5,390 nucleotides of DNA. It comes from VGWB01 sp964614245 (GTDB lineage: Bacteria > Bacteroidota > Ignavibacteria > UBA10030). Made by a program: the position numbers and the translations under genes. Of the stretch, positions 1-4,509 are shown piece by piece. The DNA lies in assembly GCA_964614245.1 (NCBI GenBank), contig CAZTKU010000190.1, forward strand, positions 1-5,390, read 5' to 3'. Every line of letters starts with the position of its first letter. Position 1 is the stretch's first letter. A model generated the notes under the pieces. That model searched no databases. It was not told where the DNA came from and worked only from the letters and a program-made list of their open reading frames with translations.

Positions 1-1
1 C

Positions 2-292
2 CCGATCAAAAGCGACTCGGAGCACTATCCGCCCGAAGGAAAGCTGCGCGTCTACCGCAGCCGCACGGGTGGAAACGATTGGGAGGCGCTCACAAAAGGT
101 CTGCCGCAACGCGACTGCTACGTCAACGTGTTACGTGACGCGATGGCCGTCGATTCGCTCGATCCGTGCGGCGTGTACTTCGGCACCACCGGCGGGCAGG
201 TGTACGCGTCGGCCGATGCCGGAGACGGTTGGGCTCCCATTGTTCGAGATCTTCCGGCGGTGTTGTCCGTGGAGGTCCAGACGCTGCCATGA
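2..292 (+). CDS. BNR/Asp-box beta-propeller (sialidase-like glycosyl hydrolase fold) protein, C-terminal end
   Basis: This is the last 96 residues of a gene that begins before the window; the frame is open from base 2 and stops at TGA 290-292. Two Asp-box (BNR) turns are visible. A clear one, SADAGDGW, lies at residues 70-77, preceded by FGTTGGQVYA. A degenerate one, SRTGGNDW, lies at residues 20-27 and is preceded by LRVYR. This repeat spacing is typical of exo-alpha-sialidase-like, VPS10/sortilin-like or YCF48-like propellers, and the end here would be the final blades. Such proteins are often annotated as exo-alpha-sialidase or WD40/YVTN/BNR-like protein, but the fold alone does not prove glycosidase activity, and no catalytic residues can be judged from this fragment. 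The stop overlaps the start of the MoaD/ThiS gene (ATGA), so the two are probably one operon with coupled translation. Confidence 0.85.
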   Translation, partial: PIKSDSEHYPPEGKLRVYRSRTGGNDWEALTKGLPQRDCYVNVLRDAMAVDSLDPCGVYFGTTGGQVYASADAGDGWAPIVRDLPAVLSVEVQTLP

Positions 293-585
293 TCCGAGTC
301 GTACTCCCGCCACATCTGCGAACGCTGGCGAAGGTCAGCGCCGAGGTGAAGCTCGAACTCGATGGTCTGGCCACGCAGCGCTCAGTCCTCGACGCGCTCG
401 AGGCCCGCTATCCGATGCTGCGCGGGACGATCCGCGACCACATGACGCAACAGCGTCGACCGTTCTTGCGGTTCTTCGCCTGCGAGGAGGATCTGTCCCA
501 TGAGCCACCGGACACCTCGCTGCCCGACGCGGTCGCCTCGGGGGCTGAGCCCTTTCTCATCGTAGGGGCCATCGCTGGCGGCTAG
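289..585 (+). CDS. MoaD/ThiS family ubiquitin-like sulfur-carrier protein
   Basis: This is a 98-residue protein with the hallmarks of the MoaD/ThiS beta-grasp family: an N-terminal strand MIRVVLPPHLRTLA, a central helix (TQRSVLDALEARYP, residues 29-42) and the C-terminal signature PFLIVGAIAGG ending in Gly97-Gly98. In this family the terminal Gly-Gly is adenylated by an E1-like enzyme (MoeB/ThiF) and converted to a thiocarboxylate that donates sulfur, for example to molybdopterin or thiamine, or acts as a protein modifier. The start ATG at 289 is chosen because it puts the first beta strand at residue 1 and overlaps the upstream stop as ATGA. GGAGG at 271-275 is 13 bases upstream, rather far, so translational coupling is likely. 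An earlier in-frame start at 166 would add 41 Arg-rich residues unlike the family. The insertion HMTQQRRPFLRFFACEEDL (51-69) is typical of the longer MoaD-like proteins of environmental bacteria. The carrier's client pathway is not visible here. Confidence 0.9.
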   Translation: MIRVVLPPHLRTLAKVSAEVKLELDGLATQRSVLDALEARYPMLRGTIRDHMTQQRRPFLRFFACEEDLSHEPPDTSLPDAVASGAEPFLIVGAIAGG

Positions 586-676
586 CCCAGTTTCACTGCG
601 GCCAGAGTCCTAGGAATAGTGAAGTTAAGGAACCAGCTCGACTCCAGGGGGCTGCCTGGCCGGTCGCTCCCCACCC

Positions 677-700
677 GTCCCGCCACAAAAAAGGCGGGAC
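677..700. repeat. Perfect 8-bp inverted repeat (hairpin)
   Basis: GTCCCGCC (677-684) and GGCGGGAC (693-700) are exact reverse complements around the A-rich 8-base loop ACAAAAAA. The stem is GC-rich enough to be stable in RNA. No T-run follows on either strand (the + strand continues ACAAAAAGC), so it is not a canonical intrinsic terminator. It could still end or attenuate the transcript of the MoaD/ThiS gene, or belong to the repeat element that starts 12 bases later. Confidence 0.7.
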
Positions 701-712
701 ACAAAAAGCGTG

Positions 713-745
713 AAAACGGCGGGGGCTCCGGTCCGTCAGGCGGCA
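713..745. repeat. Imperfect direct repeat, left copy (flanks the GIY-YIG gene)
   Basis: This 33-base stretch matches 1228-1260 at 28 of 33 positions without gaps; the mismatches are at 716, 718, 731, 736 and 737. The core GCGGGGGCTCCG is identical. Within it, CCGT (733-736) and GCGG (740-743) can form a 4-bp stem with a 3-base loop; the other copy has CCGC in the same arm, so pairing is retained through a G-U or G-C pair. Confidence 0.7.
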
Positions 746-774
746 GCGTCCGTCAAAACGGAAAAGGAATCATC

Positions 775-779
775 AAGGA
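775..779 (+). promoter_or_regulatory. Ribosome binding site deciding the GTG start at 788
   Basis: AAGGA lies 8 bases before GTG 788. No comparable purine-rich site in good register precedes the alternative GTG at 710, which follows A-rich sequence ending the hairpin region. This supports the shorter protein. Confidence 0.55.
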
Positions 780-787
780 CTACAAAG

Positions 788-1156
788 GTGAAATCAAGAA
801 AGGATATCAAGAGGGAATACAAGGAACGCAAGAAACCAGCCGGCGTCTTCCAGGTGAAGAATACCGCAAACGGCAAAGTGTTGCTTGGAAGCAGCCTGGA
901 CCTTGAAGGACCGTTGAACCGTCACAAGTTCATGCTGACAACCCATATTCATCAGAACGAAACGCTTCAGAAGGAATGGATTGAACAGGGTCCGGAGAAG
1001 TTCGTCTTCGAAGTTCTGGAAGTTGTGAAAGTCAAAGACGATCCGAACTTCAACCTGAGCGATGAGCTGACGCTGCTCGAGCAGATCTGGCTGGAGAAAC
1101 TTCAACCCTTCGGCGAGCGGGGTTACAACACCGATTCAAATATTCGTCAGGTATAA
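788..1156 (+). CDS. GIY-YIG nuclease family protein
   Basis: This is a 122-residue protein that is essentially one GIY-YIG domain, a fold used by homing endonucleases, UvrC and many small stand-alone nucleases. The N-terminal lysine-rich helix KSRKDIKREYKERKKPA is followed by GVFQVKN, which stands in the GIY position. NGKVLLGSS stands in the YIG position, and NRHKFML, HIHQNETLQKEW, KFVFEVLEVV, LLEQIWLEKLQPFGERGYN follow in the usual order; the Glu in the last block is the likely metal ligand. GTG 788 is preferred as start because AAGGA (775-779) sits 8 bases upstream and the protein then begins as relatives do. A GTG at 710 would add 26 residues encoded by the repeat element. Both signature tyrosines are replaced (Phe and Leu), which as I recall also occurs in this subfamily, so activity is uncertain. 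The gene is flanked by repeat copies, suggesting acquisition as a unit. The cellular role is unknown. Confidence 0.88.
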   Translation: MKSRKDIKREYKERKKPAGVFQVKNTANGKVLLGSSLDLEGPLNRHKFMLTTHIHQNETLQKEWIEQGPEKFVFEVLEVVKVKDDPNFNLSDELTLLEQIWLEKLQPFGERGYNTDSNIRQV

Positions 1157-1204
1157 CGCGGGAAACAACCTCAGCGCAAGCGGCTAACGAGTTGCTCTCC
1201 GCCG

Positions 1205-1226
1205 GTCACAAAGTGACGCCTTTGGC
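1205..1226. repeat. Two tandem mini-hairpins
   Basis: GTCAC-AAA-GTGAC (1205-1217) is followed directly by GCC-TTT-GGC (1218-1226). Both stems are perfect with 3-base loops. They sit immediately before the right repeat copy, as the 677-700 stem sits before the left copy. No T-run follows, so a standard intrinsic terminator is not supported. Confidence 0.55.
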
Positions 1227-1227
1227 G

Positions 1228-1260
1228 AAAGCAGCGGGGGCTCCGTTCCGCAAGGCGGCA
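1228..1260. repeat. Imperfect direct repeat, right copy
   Basis: This matches 713-745 at 28 of 33 positions, exactly 515 bases downstream of the left copy. CCGC (1248-1251) and GCGG (1255-1258) form a 4-bp stem with loop AAG. The two copies bracket the GIY-YIG gene. Confidence 0.7.
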
Positions 1261-1350
1261 ATGGAGAGACAGAGCCTCGAAGGAGTTGACCACTTGATTA
1301 CGTACGGGTCCTTCATCACCTGCACAACACAGACCCGATGTTCATTTGCA

Positions 1351-1356
1351 AAGGAG
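1351..1356 (+). promoter_or_regulatory. Ribosome binding site deciding the ATG start at 1362
   Basis: AAGGAG with a 5-base spacer to ATG 1362. It lies inside the extra codons that a start at 1338 would need, which argues for the downstream start. Confidence 0.75.
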
Positions 1357-1361
1357 ATCAC

Positions 1362-2147
1362 ATGCGCTCAATCAACATTCTGCCAAAGCTCCTGATACTC
1401 ACGTTGCTTTCGACGGCCGCACAGGCACAAGATCGCCCATTCCTGTTCACGCTGACTTCTCCAGATAGCAGGGAGCGACCGGCCTTCGTCCATTACGACG
1501 CAGCCTACGGGCGGGAGACATTTGAGCCCTTCGGCGGAGATAACATCGAACAGAACCTTGGCCTGCAGGCGAATCTTGGGGAGTCGCTTACGTTCATTGC
1601 TCACGTCGGCCTGGCACTGGACAACGCATCGACGAGGACGTCTCAACATGGCGAACTGCTCGCGCATCTCATGAAGGCCGAAGAACATATCATCGACTTC
1701 TCTGCCGGGGCGGGAGTGCGCCATGAGTACAGCGGCACCAATGTCCTCCTTAGCCGGGTGGTGTTGGGTCGTCGGTTTACGTCGTGGCAAGTGTATGGCA
1801 ATCTTCTCCTCGAAAAGCCCCTGTCTTCCGATCGCGATGCGATCGATCTCATCACGACCATCGGATTTTCGTATCACATTTCGGGTACGATTCGACTCGG
1901 AATCGAGGCGGTCGGGCAGGACCTCGAGGGTTTCTGGGACGAGAACGAAGCTGAGGGAGGTGCAAGGCTCTTTGTGGGTCCTACTGTGGCTGTGGCTTTT
2001 CCGGGAACACCCTGGACCCTTACTCTTGGGGGAGGCGCAATCTTCCGAGGGAGCCAGAGCGCACGCACGAGCGAGGCTGTGCGCGACCTGCCTGTCGGAC
2101 GGGAGAACGGATTCGTCATCCGGGGCATGGTGAGTTTCGGGCTGTAG
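1362..2147 (+). CDS. Exported probable outer-membrane beta-barrel protein, function unknown
   Basis: This is a 261-residue protein with a classic Sec signal peptide: MRSINILPK, a hydrophobic core LLILTLLSTA, then AQA before QDRP, giving predicted cleavage after Ala22. The mature part is rich in alternating hydrophobic/polar stretches ending in short turns, such as SLTFIAHVGLAL (76-87), LSRVVLGRRF (130-139), SWQVYGNLLLEK (141-152), TIRLGIEAVG (176-185), ARLFVGPTVAVAF (201-213) and TLTLGGGAIF (219-228). It ends in FVIRGMVSFGL, a strand-like tail. This pattern is that of a small outer-membrane barrel of about ten to twelve strands. No specific family was recognised, and there are no obvious ligand motifs. 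The start ATG 1362 is chosen because AAGGAG (1351-1356) lies 5 bases upstream and the signal peptide then begins correctly; an in-frame ATG at 1338 would add 8 residues and lacks such a site. The neighbours do not reveal its role. Confidence 0.85.
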   Translation: MRSINILPKLLILTLLSTAAQAQDRPFLFTLTSPDSRERPAFVHYDAAYGRETFEPFGGDNIEQNLGLQANLGESLTFIAHVGLALDNASTRTSQHGELLAHLMKAEEHIIDFSAGAGVRHEYSGTNVLLSRVVLGRRFTSWQVYGNLLLEKPLSSDRDAIDLITTIGFSYHISGTIRLGIEAVGQDLEGFWDENEAEGGARLFVGPTVAVAFPGTPWTLTLGGGAIFRGSQSARTSEAVRDLPVGRENGFVIRGMVSFGL

Positions 2148-2231
2148 TCGGGACCGGATCCGCAGAACGATTTGATCCCCATTTCTTCATTGATTTGGGA
2201 TACTGATGCCTGTTTCTAGAGGGAGGCCATT

Positions 2232-2612
2232 ATGAAACTGCAGCATATGTTCACAATCAACCTTTTCCTCGCATTATTCTTCGGTCTAACTTGCTCCCTG
2301 TTTCCCAGCTGGGTCCTTCAGATGTACGGCCTTGCTCCCAATGACGCGGCCATATGGACAACCCGGTTGGTCGGGGGTTCCATCATGGGCTTTGCTACGC
2401 TCATGTGGTTCGGAAGGAAAGCTGCATCCATCGACGCCCGCAGGGCAATCGCCGTGGCCCTCCTAGTCCAGGACACGGTCGGCGCTGTTGCCTCCATGGA
2501 AATCCAGCTCAGCGGAAGCGTGAACGTTTTCGGCTGGTCCAGCCCTGTCCTGTATGGCATCCTGGCACTCGCATATGCCTACTTCTTGTTCGTCCGCCCT
2601 GCAGACAGTTAG
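2232..2612 (+). CDS. Small four-helix integral membrane protein, function unknown
   Basis: This is a 126-residue, strongly hydrophobic protein with four likely membrane segments: about residues 7-29 (from FTINLFLALFFG), 43-61 (TRLVGGSIMGFATLMWFG), 71-88 (RAIAVALLVQDTVGAVAS) and 103-121 (SSPVLYGILALAYAYFLFV). Basic residues GRK and DARR between helices two and three suggest that loop is cytoplasmic. The first helix is followed by FPSWVLQMYGLAP, a pattern seen in many small unclassified membrane proteins with a P-x(n)-YGL segment after helix one. I cannot assign a named family with confidence. GGGAGG (2221-2226) lies 5 bases before ATG 2232, a strong translation signal. It is 84 bases downstream of the outer-membrane gene in the same direction, so co-transcription is possible but not required. 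The 353 bases after it are gene-free. Confidence 0.85.
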   Translation: MKLQHMFTINLFLALFFGLTCSLFPSWVLQMYGLAPNDAAIWTTRLVGGSIMGFATLMWFGRKAASIDARRAIAVALLVQDTVGAVASMEIQLSGSVNVFGWSSPVLYGILALAYAYFLFVRPADS

Positions 2613-2634
2613 CGGACGATGCCCACCCTATTGC

Positions 2635-2660
2635 ATTGACTGCATGCGAGGTCAATTGAC
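2635..2660. repeat. ATTGAC boxes: direct pair 20 bp apart plus inverted copy
   Basis: ATTGAC occurs at 2635-2640 and again at 2655-2660, exactly 20 bases apart, about two helical turns. The reverse complement GTCAAT lies at 2651-2656, so GTCAATTGAC (2651-2660) is itself a perfect 10-bp palindrome. Such phased short boxes can be a regulator's operator, but no regulator gene lies nearby. Confidence 0.4.
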
Positions 2661-2665
2661 AATAT
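2636..2665 (+). promoter_or_regulatory. Weak candidate promoter upstream of the pirin leader
   Basis: TTGACT (2636-2641), five of six to the sigma-70 -35 consensus, is followed after 18 bases by CAATAT (2660-2665), only three of six to the -10 consensus. A perfect TTGACA also occurs at 2656-2661 but has no -10 element at the proper distance. If used, the first promoter would give a leader of nearly 300 bases. Confidence 0.25.
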
Positions 2666-2752
2666 CACCGCCCATTCCGCGGGACCGCTGAGGTGTACCC
2701 GATGCCGCATAACCGGTCACTCCCCGAAAGACAACTCCGGGGTAAGCAGGCA

Positions 2753-2791
2753 AGTCCCAAAGGGATCCCTTTCCCGAAGGGACTCCTTCGG
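2753..2791 (+). repeat. Overlapping, mutually exclusive inverted repeats
   Basis: AGTCCC (2753-2758) pairs perfectly with GGGACT (2779-2784), enclosing the 14-base perfect palindrome AAAGGGATCCCTTT (2759-2772). However, CCGAAGG (2774-2780) also pairs perfectly with CCTTCGG (2785-2791) across the 4-base loop GACT. The two larger stems share bases 2779-2784 and cannot form together, which is the arrangement of a two-state RNA switch. No T-run follows, so a transcription terminator is not evident. Confidence 0.5.
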
Positions 2792-2869
2792 TGCTCACAC
2801 AATCAGAGCTGCTCCAACCGCTACTGCAAGTCGAAACTAATCCTGCCGGAAGTACGTTTGTAAGAGTTA

Positions 2870-2898
2870 GTGTGACGCGGTTCCATTGCCCGTCACAC
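2870..2898. repeat. Perfect 8-bp inverted repeat upstream of the pirin gene
   Basis: GTGTGACG (2870-2877) and CGTCACAC (2891-2898) are exact reverse complements with a 13-base spacer, ending 67 bases before the pirin start. It could be a hairpin in a leader transcript or a dimeric regulator site. The half-site resembles the CRP half-site TGTGA, but the spacing is far too wide for CRP. Confidence 0.55.
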
Positions 2899-2955
2899 GT
2901 TTGCTGAAGGCATCGCTTCGGGACTGGCGGACCTAGCCCGCAAGACGGCAACAAC

Positions 2956-2961
2956 AGGAGG
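2956..2961 (+). promoter_or_regulatory. Strong ribosome binding site of the pirin gene
   Basis: AGGAGG, a full match to the anti-Shine-Dalgarno core, lies 4 bases before ATG 2966. Sequestration by the upstream hairpins would be a plausible control point, but I see no stem that directly includes it. Confidence 0.7.
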
Positions 2962-2965
2962 ATCA

Positions 2966-3868
2966 ATGTCGATACGACCGATCAAGCGAATCATTCAGGC
3001 TCAACCCACAATCGAAGGCGCGGGAGTGCGATTGCGTCGCGCATTCGGCTTTGGAAATACGAACGACTTCGATCCGTTCCTCTTGCTCGACGACTTCCGG
3101 AACGAAAATCCTGACGACTATCTGGCGGGGTTTCCATGGCACCCGCATCGGGGCATCGAAACGATCACCTACGTCCTCGCAGGCACGGTCAATCACGGTG
3201 ACAGCCTGGGGAACCGCGGCACGCTGGGGTCCGGCGATGTGCAGTGGATGACTGCCGGCAGCGGTATTCTTCATCAAGAAATGCCAAAGGGTGACCAGAA
3301 GGGTCGGATGCACGGATTCCAGCTATGGGCAAATCTTCCCTCTTCGCTCAAGATGACCGCTCCTCGCTACCAGGACATCCCTTCCGGCGAGATACCCGAA
3401 GTGACCGACGATGACGGGACGAGCGTTCGTGTCGTTTGTGGAGATTTCTGGGGAAAAACCGGCCCGGTGAATGGGATCGCGGCGGACCCGCGGTATCTCG
3501 ACATCCGGGTGCCGACGGGTCGACGCAAGACGCTGCGGGTCGAAACCTCCCGGCACGCGTTCGCTTACATATTCGACGGAGATGGTACGTTTCGCGATGC
3601 ATCGCCCCCTGGTCCGGTACAGACGGAACCGGTCGGACTCCTCGGGGACATGTCGCAAGACAAGACAGGGAACCGCTCACTTGTGCTTTTTGACAGCGGT
3701 GACGAGGTAACTGTACAAGCCGGAGACAACGGAATCAGATTCCTGCTCGTATCAGGTAAGCCGATTGAGGAACCCGTCGCCTGGTATGGCCCGATTGTGA
3801 TGAATACGGAGGGAGAGCTGCGCCAGGCCTACGCTGAACTGCAGAATGGAACATTCATAAAGCACTAA
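2966..3868 (+). CDS. Pirin family protein (bicupin, quercetinase-like)
   Basis: This is a 300-residue protein, full length for bacterial pirins. The N-terminal cupin has the family signature FDPFLLLDDF, then FPWHPHRGIETITYVLAG (57-73), GDVQWMTAGSGILHQEMP (90-107) and MHGFQLWANLP. The metal ligands known from human pirin and E. coli YhhW (His, His, His, Glu) are all present as His59, His61, His103 and Glu105. The second cupin domain (about 170-290) includes HAFAYIFDGDGTF and ends with WYGPIVMNT, the usual pirin C-terminal block. Pirins bind Fe(II) or other metals; some bacterial members cleave quercetin in vitro and others modulate partner enzymes, so the substrate here is not defined. The ATG at 2966 has AGGAGG (2956-2961) 4 bases upstream. 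The gene follows a long structured gene-free region and leads a probable operon with the DUF2834 and DUF2255 genes. Confidence 0.95.
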   Translation: MSIRPIKRIIQAQPTIEGAGVRLRRAFGFGNTNDFDPFLLLDDFRNENPDDYLAGFPWHPHRGIETITYVLAGTVNHGDSLGNRGTLGSGDVQWMTAGSGILHQEMPKGDQKGRMHGFQLWANLPSSLKMTAPRYQDIPSGEIPEVTDDDGTSVRVVCGDFWGKTGPVNGIAADPRYLDIRVPTGRRKTLRVETSRHAFAYIFDGDGTFRDASPPGPVQTEPVGLLGDMSQDKTGNRSLVLFDSGDEVTVQAGDNGIRFLLVSGKPIEEPVAWYGPIVMNTEGELRQAYAELQNGTFIKH

Positions 3869-3907
3869 TGTGAAGTCAGCCAGGTCGCATTCGGAAAGAG
3901 GTTATTC

Positions 3908-4132
3908 ATGAAGCCGAAAAGAGTGTACCTCGGTCTTTGCATCGTGGGCACGGTTCTTCTGTACACGCAGTTTATCCCCTTTCTCCGCGAACTCGGTTTG
4001 GACTTCCGGCTGTTTTTCGAGCAGCTTTTCTCCGATTGGATCGGCGGTTTCTTCGGTATGTGCGTTTTCATCTCGTCCGTCGTTCATTGGGTGCTTGTGT
4101 ACATTACTGAAGGGAAAGAGAGGCCTGCTTGA
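3908..4132 (+). CDS. DUF2834 family small membrane protein, short form
   Basis: This is a 74-residue membrane protein with the DUF2834 pattern: KRVYLGLCIVGTVLLYTQFIP (first helix, about 5-24), then FLRELGLDFRLFFEQLFSDWIGGFFG, where the LGLD-x(4)-FFEQLF block is the family's most conserved part, and a second helix about 49-66 (FGMCVFISSVVHWVLVYI). As I recall the family, members are usually near 105-110 residues with a third helix. Here the protein stops after EGKERPA, so the last helix is missing. No continuation of such a helix is seen in the other frames downstream, so this is either a natural short form or an old truncation. GAAAGAGG before ATG 3908 gives a good ribosome site (AGAGG 3897-3901, 6-base spacer). 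It lies 39 bases after the pirin gene, and its stop overlaps the next start. The function is unknown. Confidence 0.8.
   Translation: MKPKRVYLGLCIVGTVLLYTQFIPFLRELGLDFRLFFEQLFSDWIGGFFGMCVFISSVVHWVLVYITEGKERPA
4118..4123 (+). promoter_or_regulatory. Ribosome binding site supporting the TTG start at 4129
   Basis: GAGAGG with a 5-base spacer to TTG 4129. It lies within the last codons of the DUF2834 gene, as expected for coupled genes. Confidence 0.6.
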
Positions 4133-4509
4133 AGGCAAAACGACGCTTCGCTGACAACATCCTCGCTGCCATCAGGGACGGCAAGATTCTGGGCATACGC
4201 GCCGGCACTCAACCACATCGGATCATCGGGATCTGGGCTGTGGTCGTTGAACGCCGTGTATTTGTCCGGTCGTGGAGCCTGAAGCCGCGAAGCTGGTACC
4301 GGACGTTCCTTGAGGATCCCAGAGGTATCATCCAGGTCGGCAGTCGCAAGATCTCAGTGCGAGCCGTGCGGACAAGAAGCGAGCGCTTGAAGCACTCTAT
4401 TGACCACGCCTACTTGAAAAAATACAATACTCCCGGTTCCATCAAGTTCGCCAAAGACCTTGGACGAGCAAAGTCCAGGGCTACGACCACGGAGCTGGTG
4501 CCAATCTAA
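4129..4509 (+). CDS. DUF2255 family protein (split-barrel, F420/FMN-binding-like)
   Basis: This is a 126-residue protein matching DUF2255: RFADNILAAIRDGKILGIRAG (6-26), IIGIWAVVVERRVFVRSWSL (32-51), RSWYRTFLEDPRGIIQVGSRKISVRAV (54-80), then the helical block SIDHAYLKKYNTPGS (90-104) and the end RATTTELVPI. The order (strand, IWxVVV, VRSW, WYR-x(4)-P-G, VxAV, AYxxKY, ATTxxLxP) is that of these small split-barrel proteins, which resemble the F420/FMN-dependent nitroreductase and PNPOx-like fold; biochemical function is generally unproven. The start is TTG 4129, overlapping the previous stop as TTGA. An in-frame stop lies at 4108-4110 and no other start exists between, while GAGAGG (4118-4123) sits 5 bases upstream. 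Expression is therefore probably coupled to the DUF2834 gene. Lys and Arg are frequent, making the protein basic. Confidence 0.87.
   Translation: MKAKRRFADNILAAIRDGKILGIRAGTQPHRIIGIWAVVVERRVFVRSWSLKPRSWYRTFLEDPRGIIQVGSRKISVRAVRTRSERLKHSIDHAYLKKYNTPGSIKFAKDLGRAKSRATTTELVPI

Larger units (their letters stand above)
586..787 (+). other. Intergenic stretch with hairpins before the GIY-YIG gene
   Basis: No gene is supported here. A 95-codon frame crosses it (619-906), but it overlaps the better supported GIY-YIG gene and its composition (Gly, Lys, Arg, Ser) resembles no known family. The stretch contains a small inverted repeat CCAGG/CCTGG (644-648 and 655-659), a perfect 8-bp stem at 677-700, and the left copy of the repeat at 713-745. 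No clear promoter was found. Confidence 0.6.
1157..1361 (+). other. Intergenic stretch with tandem mini-hairpins and the right repeat copy
   Basis: No gene is supported. A 67-codon frame at 1192-1395 runs through the repeat and into the signal peptide region of the next gene in a different frame, so it is judged spurious. The stretch holds two back-to-back small hairpins (1205-1226) and the right repeat copy (1228-1260). It must also contain the promoter of the 1362 gene unless that gene is read through, but I see no convincing -35/-10 pair. Confidence 0.55.
2613..2965 (+). other. 353-base gene-free region, possible structured leader of the pirin gene
   Basis: No coding frame here looks real: the + frames are interrupted, and a minus-strand frame (2652-2966) has a random-looking composition and no ribosome binding site I can identify. 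The region instead holds many inverted repeats: ATTGAC/GTCAAT boxes at 2635-2660, a CCCCG/CGGGG stem (2722-2742), overlapping alternative stems at 2753-2791, a GCTC/GAGC stem (2793-2809) and an 8-bp inverted repeat at 2870-2898. It ends in a strong ribosome binding site at 2956-2961. It may be a long 5' untranslated leader or the remains of a non-coding element. I do not recognise a known riboswitch consensus. Confidence 0.5.

Noticed and set aside
166..288. Upstream extension of the MoaD/ThiS protein
   Set aside because: These codons are the shadow of the propeller gene; the Arg-rich leader is unlike the family.
710..787. Extended N-terminus of the GIY-YIG protein from GTG 710
   Set aside because: The extra 26 residues come largely from the repeat element, homologs begin near the KSRKDIK helix, and the better ribosome site precedes GTG 788.
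619..906. 95-codon + frame through the hairpin and left repeat
   Set aside because: It overlaps the GIY-YIG gene in another frame, has a low-complexity Gly/Lys/Arg/Ser composition and resembles no family.
1176..1290. Integron attC-like site (GGCTAAC followed later by GTTGACC)
   Set aside because: Neither end fits the RYYYAAC / GTTRRRY core sites, and no long imperfect inverted repeat joins them.
1192..1395. 67-codon + frame containing the right repeat
   Set aside because: It ends inside the signal-peptide codons of the next gene in a different frame and has no recognisable domain. The similarity of its AGAP segment to the left copy is explained by the DNA repeat.
1368..1877. 169-codon minus-strand frame
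   Set aside because: It is antisense to the outer-membrane gene, whose signal peptide and strand pattern show the real coding frame.
2700..2830. Known riboswitch (c-di-GMP, fluoride, SAH, ZTP, cobalamin classes considered)
   Set aside because: Conserved nucleotides of those consensus structures could not be found; only generic stems are present.
2613..2965. tRNA or other standard structural RNA gene
   Set aside because: No T-loop box (GGTTCGA-type) with a matching acceptor stem could be assembled.
2652..2966. 104-codon minus-strand frame in the gene-free region
   Set aside because: Composition looks random, there is no family resemblance, and the region is better explained by inverted repeats.
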